A stretch of 25,700 nt of DNA from Lachnospiraceae bacterium (GCA_016297945.1 JAEDFR010000027.1:1-25700); one strand, 5' to 3'. Shown: positions 14,280-23,322, numbered from the stretch's first letter. Notes: generated from the letters alone by a model not told the origin. Translations and numbers: made by a program.

Positions 14280-15914
14280 TCATCTATTGATATCCGTTTT
14301 TCTCACAACATCCCTTACCTTTAATACAAATGAAGGCGAAACCGAAAGTTCATCAATGCCCATTTTAAGAAACGTTTCCGTAAGCGTTGTATCCGCTGCA
14401 AGTTCGCCACATATTCCGACCCAGGCGCCATTTTTATGGGCATTGTCCGCTGCCATTTCAATCAGCCTTAAAACAGCTTCATGATGGGTATCCATAAAGT
14501 TTTCAATGTCAGGATTTTGTCTGTCGCAGGCAAGTGTATACTGCGTAAGGTCATTGGTTCCGACGCTGAAAAAGTCTACAAGCGGAGCAAGCTTGTCGCT
14601 GATGATTGCGGCCGCAGGAGTTTCAATCATAATTCCCAGTTCCACATTTTCCGAATATTCAATGCCTTCCTGTTTCAGCTCACTTTTTACTTCGTCACAG
14701 ATTTCAAGAACCTTTCGCACTTCACTTTCGCTTGTAATCATAGGAAACATGATTCCAAGTTTTCCGAAAACAGATGCTCTGTAAAGTGCTCGAAGCTGTG
14801 TCCTGAAAATTTCAGGATGCGTCAGACAGATTCGGATTGCCCGCATGCCAAGTGCCGGATTCTCTTCCTTTTTCAGTCCGAAATAATCAGCCTGTTTATC
14901 TGCACCAATGTCAAGAGTACGAATAATTACCTTCTTGCCCGCCATGCTTTCAAGTACTTTTCTGTATGCAGTAAACTGCTGTTCTTCTGTCGGAAAATCC
15001 GCATTTTCCAGATAGAGAAATTCACTTCGAAAAAGCCCTATTCCGCCGGCGTCATTGGCAAGCACGGCACCGATGTTGTCAACGCCTCCAATATTTGCAA
15101 AAATATTGATTTTGGTGCCATCGAGAGTTACATTTTCCTTGCCTTTCAAATTTTGCAAAAGTTTTCTATGTTCTTCATCATTCTTTTGTTTGAGAACATA
15201 ATTCTGCATTGTTTCTTTATCCGGTTCAAGATATATTTCACCCATATAGCCGTCAACAATTGCGCTCTGACCATCTCTGATTTCATCTAAAAATGTATCA
15301 CCGACACCAATGATTGCAGGAATATTCATATTCCTTGCTAAAATTGCGGTGTGAGAATTGGATGATCCATGGGCTGTTACAAAAGCAAGCACCTTATCCT
15401 TATCAAGGGAAACCGTTTCGCTTGGTGCGAGATCATCTGCACAGATAATCACTTTGTCATCCAATGGATTCTCCTCACTTTTTATACCTGTAAGATTTGC
15501 TATGATTCTGTTGGAAATATCTTTGATATCCGCACTTCTTGCCTGCATATAGGCATCGTCCATTGCCAAAAACATTTCGGAAAAATTGTCAGCAGTGACC
15601 GCCACGGCATATTCTGCATTTACCTTCTGTGTGTCGATAATATTGTCAATGGATTCGTTGTAATCTTCATCATCTAACATCATCATATGAATTTCAAAAA
15701 TCTGGGCATTTGCTTCGCCTACTTCTTTCAAAGCCTTTTCATATAACGTTCCAATCTGCTCTTTTGCAAGATTTTTCGCATTCTCGACACGTTTTTTTTC
15801 AGTTTCTGTATCCTCACAGCGCATTCTCTTTACAGCTAAATCCTTTTTTTTGAAAACGGAAATTCTGCCAATAGCAATTGCACTGTAGACGCCTTTTCCC
15901 ATGTACTTTTTCAC
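14280..15914 (-). CDS. ptsI: PTS enzyme I (phosphoenolpyruvate-protein phosphotransferase)
   Basis: This 544-aa cytoplasmic enzyme takes phosphate from PEP and passes it to HPr. The phospho-histidine motif GSSNSHTAILARN places the active His at about residue 188. The C-terminal PEP-binding barrel has LFRSEFLYL, TLDIGADK, FSVGTNDLTQYTLACDR and the catalytic-cysteine motif GICGELAAD. Translation starts at GTG, with AAGGGGG 7-8 bases upstream. It is the last gene of the sucrose operon, 27 bases after ptsH. A general PTS enzyme inside a sugar-specific operon makes the cassette self-sufficient. No intrinsic terminator is visible after it. Confidence 0.95.
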   Translation of the reverse strand: MKKYMGKGVYSAIAIGRISVFKKKDLAVKRMRCEDTETEKKRVENAKNLAKEQIGTLYEKALKEVGEANAQIFEIHMMMLDDEDYNESIDNIIDTQKVNAEYAVAVTADNFSEMFLAMDDAYMQARSADIKDISNRIIANLTGIKSEENPLDDKVIICADDLAPSETVSLDKDKVLAFVTAHGSSNSHTAILARNMNIPAIIGVGDTFLDEIRDGQSAIVDGYMGEIYLEPDKETMQNYVLKQKNDEEHRKLLQNLKGKENVTLDGTKINIFANIGGVDNIGAVLANDAGGIGLFRSEFLYLENADFPTEEQQFTAYRKVLESMAGKKVIIRTLDIGADKQADYFGLKKEENPALGMRAIRICLTHPEIFRTQLRALYRASVFGKLGIMFPMITSESEVRKVLEICDEVKSELKQEGIEYSENVELGIMIETPAAAIISDKLAPLVDFFSVGTNDLTQYTLACDRQNPDIENFMDTHHEAVLRLIEMAADNAHKNGAWVGICGELAADTTLTETFLKMGIDELSVSPSFVLKVRDVVRKTDINR

Positions 15915-15941
15915 AGAAATTGCCCCCTTTTCATTATTTTA

Positions 15942-16199
15942 TCATAGATTACTTTCAAAAAAATCCTTCATTGCAGTATATGATTTTTCTTCGTCGCCAC
16001 CATCGATTGTAACAACAACCGTATCACCTTTTTTGACACCAAGGCCCATAATCATCATGAGCTTTAATGCACCGGCAGTTTTGTCTCCCTTTTTGATAGT
16101 AATCTCACTGTCAAGTTCTTTTGCTGTTTTCACCAACATTCCTGCCGGTCTTGCATGAATACCAAGTTCGTCTATGATTGTGTAATTAAATGTTTTCAT
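15942..16199 (-). CDS. ptsH: HPr-type phosphocarrier with Lys in place of Ser46
   Basis: This 85-aa small phosphocarrier moves phosphate from EI to EIIA. GIHARPAG holds the active His15. An ungapped alignment that I made by eye with the Bacillus HPr pattern LKSIMGVMSLG puts Lys46 (codon 16062-16064) where HPr kinase normally phosphorylates Ser46; the local sequence is TAGALKLMMIMGLGVKKGD. So it should work in transport but not as a Ser-P-HPr co-repressor of CcpA (inference). ATG 16199 is chosen because the 37 residues of the longer frame are not HPr-like; AAGGGA and a GAG precede it. It is 19 bases after scrK. Confidence 0.93.
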   Translation of the reverse strand: MKTFNYTIIDELGIHARPAGMLVKTAKELDSEITIKKGDKTAGALKLMMIMGLGVKKGDTVVVTIDGGDEEKSYTAMKDFFESNL

Positions 16200-16218
16200 A
16201 ATCTCATATCCCTTCTGT

Positions 16219-17172
16219 TTAAAATTGTATTTTTTTATAAGAGTCGATAGCTCCATTGTGTTGCACACTTTCGCCACAAAACTGATTTGAAAAATGCAAC
16301 ATTTTTTCAAGTTCCTCTTTTGTTATTTTCTCAAGAGTATCCTTTGTTTTTTCCAGAGATTTTAGTCCAAATAGAAAGGAACCAATAAACCCGTCTCCTG
16401 CGCCTGTAGTATCAATAGCATTTACTTTTTGGCAAGGTGAAAAAGCCTTTTGGTTTTTCGTGTAGGCATACGCCCCTTTACTTCCACAAGTGTATATAAT
16501 CAGCTTCACATTACCTGTAAACAACTGGGGCAATGCATTTTCAATTTCCTCTTCGCCCGTAAGAAAGGCAAGCTCTTCATCCGAAATTTTTATGATATCT
16601 GACAGCGGAATAAATTCATGTACTGTTTTATTAAGTTCTTCTTTACTTTTCCATAAAGGAAAGCGAAGATTCGGATCAAAGCTGATGATCGTATCTTTTT
16701 TTGCCGCGATTTCAATTGCTGCTTTGTGAGCTTCTTTCATCGGAAAATCTCCGAGGGAAACGCTGCAGAAATGCAAAGCGTAGGCATCATCAAACATATT
16801 ATCCGTAATCTGTTCTTTATCAAAAAGCATATCGGCAGATGGATTTCTGTAAAAAGAAAATGTTCTGTTTCCATTTTTTTCAAGACTTACAAAAGCAAGT
16901 GCCGTATTTGCTTTGTCTGTAAAGCTTATAAGAGACGTATCAATCCCAAAATTTTTCAGTTCTTTTTCAATCTTTCTTCCGAAAGGATCATCACCAAGTT
17001 GCGTAATGATTTTAGATTTTCCTCCAAGTACACGGAAAGCACCACACACATTTGCAGGTGCGCCGCCTACTTTCGGATGAAAGGATGTAACATTTTCAAA
17101 ATCACATCCCGTTTCGTTTGGAATAAAATCAATCAATGCTTCGCCAATTGCAATCAGAGTATCCTTTTTCAT
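16219..17172 (-). CDS. scrK: Fructokinase, PfkB family
   Basis: This 317-aa cytoplasmic ribokinase-fold enzyme should phosphorylate the fructose freed from sucrose-6-phosphate. The N-terminal sugar-binding part has KVGGAPANVCGAFRVLGG (about 34-51). The C-terminal PfkB signature DTTGAGDGFIGSF puts the catalytic base at Asp260, with an anion hole in GAGD. Length is normal for the family. An AAGGAGG site lies a few bases before the ATG. It is 17 bases downstream of scrB and 19 upstream of ptsH, and its place in the operon supports fructose over other PfkB substrates. Confidence 0.93.
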   Translation of the reverse strand: MKKDTLIAIGEALIDFIPNETGCDFENVTSFHPKVGGAPANVCGAFRVLGGKSKIITQLGDDPFGRKIEKELKNFGIDTSLISFTDKANTALAFVSLEKNGNRTFSFYRNPSADMLFDKEQITDNMFDDAYALHFCSVSLGDFPMKEAHKAAIEIAAKKDTIISFDPNLRFPLWKSKEELNKTVHEFIPLSDIIKISDEELAFLTGEEEIENALPQLFTGNVKLIIYTCGSKGAYAYTKNQKAFSPCQKVNAIDTTGAGDGFIGSFLFGLKSLEKTKDTLEKITKEELEKMLHFSNQFCGESVQHNGAIDSYKKIQF

Positions 17173-17189
17173 ACCTTCCTCCTTCGCAT

Positions 17190-18521
17190 TTACAGTTGAT
17201 ACATGTTTCCTTCAAATCCCTCTATTTCAAGAAAAACGCTTTCTTCATCGGGATAAAATCTGGTTGATAAAACAGTTTCGCCGTTATTTATATAAATTTC
17301 TATGGATGACATATCTACAATCATTCTTATCTTTTCCGGATTTTCAAGAGGTGCTTTTCTTGTTGTTCTTCCACAACCGTAGTCTCTATCATGAAATTTC
17401 ATTTCAAAAAGCTTACTGCTTTTATCATAAGAAAAAACAAACTTTTTGTTAAAATTCAGGCTGAAATCTTCTGTGATTTTTCCTTCAAGTTCAAAAGGAA
17501 GTGTAACCTTCATCCTTTCACTCTCATGGATTGTTTTGCCTAACTTACGCAGATTATTAAATTCTTTCAGAGGTTTTTGGACTAACTTTCCATCTTTTCC
17601 CAATCCGATTTCCCGTGGGATTGTCAGGCAATGCTGCCAGCCAAGCTCTGTGGTTGCATTTTTGTATTCCGGAGTATCCATTCCCATCCAGCCGATTAAA
17701 ATTCTTCTGCCCATAGGATCTACAAACGTCTGTGGCGCATAAAAATCAAATCCCATATCCCATTCAGTAAATTCACCGAGTTTGTTTTTCTCAGCCGTAA
17801 AATACCCCGACTGAAACAGGTTCTGAAATTTTGTATCATATGCTTCAAGTCCCTGTGGACATACACTTAAAAATCCTTTTCCATTGAATTCAAAATAATC
17901 CGGACATTCCCACATATAGCCGTAGTTTTCTTTTGTTACCATGTCCCTGTATTTCCAGTTTACAAGATCCTGAGATTCGTAGAATAATACACAGCCCTTG
18001 TCATCTATGGTCCTTGCACCAAGAACCATGTTCCATACATCTCCATTTCGCCACACTTTAGGATCCCTGACATGGCAGGAACAAAACGCAGGATAATCTT
18101 TATTACGCAGAAGAATTTCCTTTTTGCCCATACTGCTTGCATCTTTTGAAGTCACATGAATTACATTTGCCTCTCTGCCTTCCGTAATGTAATTATAATC
18201 ACCTGCAAGCTTTACATTTCCCGTATAAAAGATATGAAGGCTATGATCCTTTACCACTGCACTGCCGGAATAAACACCATGGCTGTCCTCCGGAATATCC
18301 GGCATCATCACCGCTTTGTCAAACGTCATATCAAAGAGATTTTTACCATGATAATGTCCCCATCCTCTATCGGAATGACCGTCTGCTCTTTTGGGACTGT
18401 ACTGAAAAAATACATGATATTCATCATTGAAATAGCAAAGTCCGTTGGGGTCATTTAACCAGCCCTCAGGTGGTTCTAAATGAAATTTTTGACGATATTT
18501 TTCTGAAATAATATTTGCCAT
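17190..18521 (-). CDS. scrB: Sucrose-6-phosphate hydrolase, GH32
   Basis: This 443-aa cytoplasmic glycoside hydrolase should cut sucrose-6-phosphate into glucose-6-phosphate and fructose. The GH32 landmarks are all present: WLNDPNG with nucleophile Asp24, VRDPKVW (transition-state Asp), and WECPDYF with the acid/base Glu. A C-terminal beta-sandwich follows and ends FLEIEGFEGNMYQL. There is no signal peptide, as expected for the phosphorylated substrate. A GCGAGGAA site precedes ATG. It is 17 bases after scrA. Confidence 0.95.
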   Translation of the reverse strand: MANIISEKYRQKFHLEPPEGWLNDPNGLCYFNDEYHVFFQYSPKRADGHSDRGWGHYHGKNLFDMTFDKAVMMPDIPEDSHGVYSGSAVVKDHSLHIFYTGNVKLAGDYNYITEGREANVIHVTSKDASSMGKKEILLRNKDYPAFCSCHVRDPKVWRNGDVWNMVLGARTIDDKGCVLFYESQDLVNWKYRDMVTKENYGYMWECPDYFEFNGKGFLSVCPQGLEAYDTKFQNLFQSGYFTAEKNKLGEFTEWDMGFDFYAPQTFVDPMGRRILIGWMGMDTPEYKNATTELGWQHCLTIPREIGLGKDGKLVQKPLKEFNNLRKLGKTIHESERMKVTLPFELEGKITEDFSLNFNKKFVFSYDKSSKLFEMKFHDRDYGCGRTTRKAPLENPEKIRMIVDMSSIEIYINNGETVLSTRFYPDEESVFLEIEGFEGNMYQL

Positions 18522-18538
18522 TGCTGTATTCCTCGCTT

Positions 18539-20482
18539 TTAAACACTTACTTCAATCAGTTTTTCACCATGCGTAACATCGCCCTGTACAGCTTTCTTTA
18601 CATCTTTGTAGTCATCCGCATTTGTAACAAGTACCGGCGTGATGATGTTGTATCCGTTTTTCTGAATGAATTCCCGATCGAAGGTTATGAGCGTCTGTCC
18701 CACAGTCACTTTGTCACCCTCCGAAACATGTGCGGTAAAGCCCTGTCCCTTGAGTTCAACTGTGTTAATTCCTACATGAATAAGCATCTCACAACCGTTT
18801 TCCAATTTAAGACCAACTGCGTGATGCGTATCAAAAATAGTTTCAACCACAGCATCTGCCGGTGCAGTTATGATGTTATCCGAAGGTATGATTGCACAAC
18901 CCTTTCCGAGAATTTCCTGTGCAAATGTTTCATCCGGTACCTCTGATAAGTCAACCGTTTCTCCACTTATAGGTGAAAGGATCATAAAACCGTCATCTGT
19001 ATTTTCTGAAGAAATGACTGCTGTTTCTGCACTTGGTTCCTCACTTGATTCTTCACTTTGTTTTTCACTCTGCTTTTCTTTAACAGTTTTTTTATCATTT
19101 ACAATTTCCGGATGATTGGTTCCAAAAAAGAACGTTAGTATAAAAGCAACTGCCATGGCAACGGACATGGATACAATATATTTTACAGGATGATTTAGTG
19201 TAAGAAGGATAGCAAAAATACCTGTAACTCCGGTTGCTGTTGCACCAAGATTCAGAACGGAACATACCATTGCACCACAGGCACCACCGATTGAACCGAA
19301 AATAAACGGTTTCATAAAACGAAGGTTGACACCAAAAATCGCGGGTTCTGTAATTCCCAACATACAGGAAAGCGCAGAGGGATAAGCCATGGAACGTACC
19401 TTATTATTTTTGCTTCTGATAGCAACCGCAAGACAGGCAGCACCCTGTGACATATTGGCAGCTGAAGCAAGCGGCAGCCAGTAAGTTACACCATATTTTG
19501 CAAGCTGTCCTATATCAATCACGGTATACATATGATGAATACCACCAACAACCGTCGTCGAATATAATCCTCCCATGATAAAGGAGCCTATTCCAAATGG
19601 GATCGTGATAAGCTTCTGAACACCTGTGATAAGACCGTTTTCAAAGGTGTTGAATACCGGTCCGATAAATGTATAAACTGCAAACGCCGTAATTGTAAGG
19701 CTTAAAAGAGGTGTAACAAACAGATCAATGATATCGGGTACAATTTTATGCAGTTTCTTTTCCAACTTAGCAAGAATAAATGAGGCTATAATAATCGGAA
19801 TAACATGTCCCTGATATCCAACCATGTGCACATCATAAAGCCCGAAAACAGAAAATGTCTGTTCATAACCATTGGAAATCGTCCAGGCATTCTGTAAATC
19901 GGGATGGATAAGAAACATTCCGATTACGGCGCCTAAATATGGATTTCCGCCAAAAACTTTTGTTGCCGAATAGCTTATCAAAATCGGAAGAAATACGAAA
20001 GCGGCATTGGAAAGTAATTTAAAAACCGTAAATATATAACCATCCGTATTCAGGCCGATGATACCATTTGAAGACATAAAGTTTAGTGCCTCCATAATTC
20101 CCATGATTAATCCGCCTGAAACGATTGCAGGAAGAATGGGAACAAAAACATCACCCAATGTTTTAATCAGTCTTTTGATTAGATTCTGCTTTTTATAAGC
20201 CTCCTCTTTTAGTTGCTCTTTGGAAGAGCCTTCAATTTCTGCCAGATCGATAAATTCATCATAGACCTTATTTACCGTACCTGTGCCGATGATAATCTGT
20301 AATTGTCCCGCACTTTCAAATACACCTTTTACAACATCTATATTTTCCAGTGTTTCCTTGTCAATTTTGGCATTGTCACCAATGATCAGTCTTAATCTCG
20401 TGGAACAATGTGCCGCACTTGCGAGATTTTCTTTTCCGCCAATTGCCAAAAGTATCTCTTTTGCTGAATTTCTGTAATCCAT
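18539..20482 (-). CDS. scrA: PTS sucrose-type EIIBCA permease
   Basis: This 647-aa membrane protein takes up sucrose and phosphorylates it. Domain order is IIB (residues 1-85, phospho-Cys26 in HCSTRLRL), IIC (about 105-455, ten or so helices with GGIHHMYTVIDIGQLAKYG and GITEPAIFGVNLR), a Glu/Ser-rich linker, and IIA-Glc type (about 495-640). In the IIA domain DTHHAVGL and LIHVGINTVEL carry the two active-site histidines. Having all three domains removes the need for a separate IIA. GGAGAGG lies 6-7 bases before the ATG. It follows the broken regulator by 45 bases. Sucrose, rather than trehalose or a beta-glucoside, is inferred from scrB and scrK. Confidence 0.93.
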   Translation of the reverse strand: MDYRNSAKEILLAIGGKENLASAAHCSTRLRLIIGDNAKIDKETLENIDVVKGVFESAGQLQIIIGTGTVNKVYDEFIDLAEIEGSSKEQLKEEAYKKQNLIKRLIKTLGDVFVPILPAIVSGGLIMGIMEALNFMSSNGIIGLNTDGYIFTVFKLLSNAAFVFLPILISYSATKVFGGNPYLGAVIGMFLIHPDLQNAWTISNGYEQTFSVFGLYDVHMVGYQGHVIPIIIASFILAKLEKKLHKIVPDIIDLFVTPLLSLTITAFAVYTFIGPVFNTFENGLITGVQKLITIPFGIGSFIMGGLYSTTVVGGIHHMYTVIDIGQLAKYGVTYWLPLASAANMSQGAACLAVAIRSKNNKVRSMAYPSALSCMLGITEPAIFGVNLRFMKPFIFGSIGGACGAMVCSVLNLGATATGVTGIFAILLTLNHPVKYIVSMSVAMAVAFILTFFFGTNHPEIVNDKKTVKEKQSEKQSEESSEEPSAETAVISSENTDDGFMILSPISGETVDLSEVPDETFAQEILGKGCAIIPSDNIITAPADAVVETIFDTHHAVGLKLENGCEMLIHVGINTVELKGQGFTAHVSEGDKVTVGQTLITFDREFIQKNGYNIITPVLVTNADDYKDVKKAVQGDVTHGEKLIEVSV

Positions 20483-20527
20483 AGAATCCTCTCCTTCATC
20501 AATATTTGTCTGGACTGTTTAACATTT

Positions 20528-21323
20528 TTACTGTCTTTGTGTGGATTCTCTTTCCATGATTTCATAATCAAGCGTAAGCGTTTTGGGAATAATATTTTCT
20601 CTTTTTAGTAATAACAACAGCATATGTGCAGCTTCCTCACCGACTGTTTCATAATGGAAGTGTACCGAAGTCAGAGAGCTGGAAGCAACCTTACATAGAT
20701 GAGAATCACCTATTCCGGAAATCATCAACTCTTCGGGAATATTGATTTTATGATTATGGGCACATATTACGGCACCCGCTCCAATATTATCCGTAGCACA
20801 GAAAATAAAATCCGGTCTCTTATGGTTTTTTAACAGAATTTCAGCCTTTTCATATCCGGAATCAATCGTAAAATCTGCCGTAATCATATTATTTTTTTTA
20901 TTTCAATATGATAATCATGCAGAGCTTTTAAGAAACCTTTTTTTCTCGCAAGACCTGCGGCTTTATCACTCTCTGTAACGCCGATAAATCCCGGATTTTT
21001 GCCTCCCTTTTTTATCATAAGCTTCGTAATCGCATAAGCCGCACTAAAATCATCATGGCATACACAACAAAATCCTTTGTACTCCTGTCCCACAATAACA
21101 ACGGGAACTCTCATTTTTTTCAGAATGGCTTCATGACGAGGTGTAAAAATTGTTGCAAGAAAAATGACACCATCAACTCTGTTGTTTCTGAAAAGATCAA
21201 GATATTCCACTTCCTTCTGATGATTGTTCGCGGAATTCACAAGCAGAATCTGATATCCCTTCTCATTTAAAACACGGCTGATTTGGATACTCCGGCTATT
21301 TTTGCGAATTCCGTTATATTCAT
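20528..21323 (-). pseudogene. scrR: Broken LacI family regulator of the sucrose operon
   Basis: Three pieces of one LacI-type repressor remain. From ATG 21323 (AAAGGAA upstream) the frame reads NITEFAKIAGVSKSAV, the first half of the HTH, then hits TAA. In the next frame the text continues VLNEKGYQILLVNSANNHQK, normally near residue 80, so about 60-65 residues (HTH recognition end and hinge) are missing. The VLN-like sequence at the junction suggests deletion between short repeats. A second lesion is at the A8 run (20892-20899): one added A would join the frames ending at 20884 and starting at 20887 into IEIKKNNMITADFT. The ligand domain ends normally (ITADFTIDSGYEKAEILL, YEIMERESTQRQ). The product cannot bind DNA. 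Confidence 0.85.
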
Positions 21324-21428
21324 ATAAAAATCATTTCCTTTCGCGCTATAATTATTCATTATTTTATCATATCCTACAATTGCAGCATAGATATTACCCT
21401 TTCACAAACGCTCTGAAAGGCGATTGGT

Positions 21429-22957
21429 TTACAACGGCATCACCCGCGTGGCAATTTTTTGTTTAAACTTTTCATCATGCTCTACAATCAACATGGTCGG
21501 CTGATACGTGCACAATAATTTTTCAATCTGTATTCTGGAAAAAACATCAATATAATTTAACGGTTCATCCCAGATATAGAGCTGCGCAGATGTGAGCAGA
21601 CTGGACGCTATCAAAACCTTCTTTTTTTGTCCCTCTGAAAACTCCTGCATGTTTTTATCAAATTGTGCCCTTGAAAAATCCAGTTGTCTTAAAAGTGACA
21701 GCAAAAGACTGTAATCCAGATTATTTTCTTTGGCATAGTCTTTGAGAGTTCCTCTCAAATGGGAAGTATCCTGATTGATATAGGAAATCTTAAGCTCGCT
21801 TGCCACCTCCAGATTTCCTGCCATTTCAAAATTTCTTTCACATGCCGGCAATCTGCCCGACTGCGCTAAAACCGCTTTTATAAAACTGGATTTTCCACAG
21901 CCATTTTTCCCATCTAAAAAAACACGCTCGCCCTGCATGAGTTCAAATGTTAAATCTTTTATCACGGGCATTTTTGAATCTTTATACTTAAGTGAAAAAT
22001 CTCTACATGCAATCAGTCGTTCTTTATGATACTTAAGCGGAACGATTTTCAAATCCGTGATTTCTTCAATCTCATTTAAGAGCCCTTCTTTTTCTTCAAT
22101 CTCATGCATGATTCTATTTTCATAAGATTTCACCCTGCTTTGCATCTTTTTTGTTTTCGCGCCAATATATGAGCGCGTACTAATACATCTGTCAGGCTCT
22201 TTCGTTGGATTAAAACCGATTTTCGACCCTTCATTTTTTTCTGCCCAACGCCTGGATCTGTCTGCCGATTCCTTTAATTTTTGAATTTCTTTTAAATGCT
22301 TTTCATTTTCAGCTTTTGCATTGCTATCGGCACGTTCCTTATTCATCCACCATTGCGAAAAATTGCCCGCCTGCACTTCAATTCCTACCCGGTTTAGTAC
22401 CAGCACATGATCAATACACGCATCCAACAAATCTCTGTCATGTGAAACCAAAATAAAGCCTTTCTTTCCCATCAGATAGTTTTTTATACTTTCTCTGGCA
22501 TCCTGATCCAGATGATTGGTCGGTTCATCAATCAGCAAAAAATCATGCTCTCCCGAGAATAACACAGCCAGCATAACTTTGGTTCTTTCTCCAAAGCTTA
22601 GCGACGCAAAAGGACGATACAAAATCTCTGCATCCATTCCTAATTTCGGCAATTCACACATCACCCGCCAGCTTTCCACTCCCGTTTTCCATTTCTCCAT
22701 CAATGCATCTGCATTTTTTCCATATCCCCATCCGAAACTTTGTACGGAAAATAATCATATACAATTCCTTTACTGATGCTTCCACGATATTCATATTTTC
22801 CAAGCAACAACTGCAAAAACGTGGTTTTTCCTTTTCCGTTTCTTCCAATCAGACCAAGCTTCCAGTTGCTATCAATCGAAAAGGAAACGTTTTCAAATAC
22901 ATAATCAAAACTACCTTCATATGCGAAGGTCAAATTACTAACACTAATTTGAGCCAT
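21429..22957 (-). pseudogene. Lsa-like ABC-F ATPase, split by a poly-A frameshift
   Basis: ABC-F proteins of this type bind the ribosome and displace lincosamide/streptogramin/pleuromutilin-class drugs. The first ATPase domain has Walker A GLIGRNGKGKTT, signature LSFGERTKVML and LLIDEPTNHLD. An interdomain linker rich in Lys/Glu follows, then the second domain with GKNGCGKSSF, FSEGQKKKVLI and IWDEPLNYIDVF. The N-terminal WKLGLIGRNG and C-terminal ELYIWDEPLNY resemble Lsa proteins as I recall them. The start at 22957 has AAGGGAG 5 bases upstream. The first frame stops at 22700, just past an A6 run (22714-22719); one extra A would read EKNADALMEKW and join the second frame. So it is inactive unless slippage or a sequence error explains this. 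Confidence 0.85.
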
Positions 22958-22977
22958 AAAATCTCCCTTCGCCTGCG

Positions 22978-23016
22978 AAAAAAACGGTTCTACCATGCAT
23001 ACGCATAATAGAACCG
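22978..23016 (-). terminator. Attenuator-like terminator just before the ABC-F ribosome site
   Basis: On the minus strand CGGTTCTA and TAGAACCG (23009-23016 and 22985-22992) form an 8-bp stem with a 16-base loop, followed at once by seven Ts (22978-22984). It lies between the promoter at 23056-23083 and the ATG at 22957, within an approximately 90-base leader. A reading frame from ATG 23030 (28 codons, ending 22944) runs through the hairpin and overlaps the ABC-F start. This is the layout of ribosome-mediated transcription attenuation. Confidence 0.75.
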
Positions 23017-23055
23017 CAAATAGACCTCATTATATATACCGAGATGTCGCAACAG

Positions 23056-23083
23056 ATTATACCAAACACCTCGTAAGTATCAA
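23056..23083 (-). promoter_or_regulatory. Proximal ABC-F promoter
   Basis: TTGATA (23078-23083), a 16-base spacer and a perfect TATAAT (23056-23061), preceded by TGG as an extended -10. Predicted start near 23049, giving a leader of about 90 bases that contains the attenuator. Confidence 0.75.
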
Positions 23084-23118
23084 AAAAGGAAAGTTAAAAT
23101 GCGATAATTTAATCTAAG

Positions 23119-23150
23119 CGTACACAAAAAACCATCCTGTTTCACAGGAC
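23119..23150 (-). terminator. Upstream hairpin with U run (first leader module)
   Basis: TCCTGT and ACAGGA (23135-23149) form a 6-bp stem around a 3-base loop. On the minus strand TGG and six Ts follow; on the plus strand CTTTT follows. It ends the short transcript predicted from the promoter at 23256-23284. Confidence 0.6.
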
Positions 23151-23255
23151 TTTTACGAAACAATGTACTTTACCTCAATCAAATTATCTATTTATCATTT
23201 CCTCACCTTGCACAATCTGTGCTCTTTCTATCCTATTTGTCCTATGGACAAGTTT

Positions 23256-23284
23256 ATTATAGCATTCATTTTACTGTAATTCAA
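23256..23284 (-). promoter_or_regulatory. Distal leader promoter
   Basis: TTGAAT (23279-23284), a 17-base spacer ending TGC, and TATAAT (23256-23261), an extended -10 form. The RNA would begin near 23249. It has small helices TTGTCC/GGACAA and GCACA/TGTGC, a four-codon frame MINR-stop (23198-23184) behind GTGAGG, and then the terminator at 23119-23150. The 365 bases from 22958 to 23322 contain only this control DNA. Confidence 0.6.
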
Positions 23285-23322
23285 TCGGAAGATTTCGATG
23301 CCAATTGGAAAAACAGGGCTTT

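Noticed and set aside
14481..15290. Long plus-strand open frame opposite ptsI (269 aa)
   Set aside because: It is antisense to clearly conserved EI sequence, has no ribosome site and resembles no protein; a shadow frame.
16200..16310. 37-residue N-terminal extension of HPr
   Set aside because: It overlaps the end of scrK, is unlike HPr, and the ATG at 16199 gives a standard 85-aa HPr with His at position 15.
20884..21240. Two separate overlapping genes (20528-20887 and 20884-21240) with an ATGA junction
   Set aside because: Together they form one LacI ligand-binding domain interrupted at an A8 run; the overlap is a by-product of the frameshift.
22700..22996. 98-aa protein as a complete ABC gene
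   Set aside because: It is only the first Walker A part of an ABC-F protein; the rest continues in the next frame after an A6 run.
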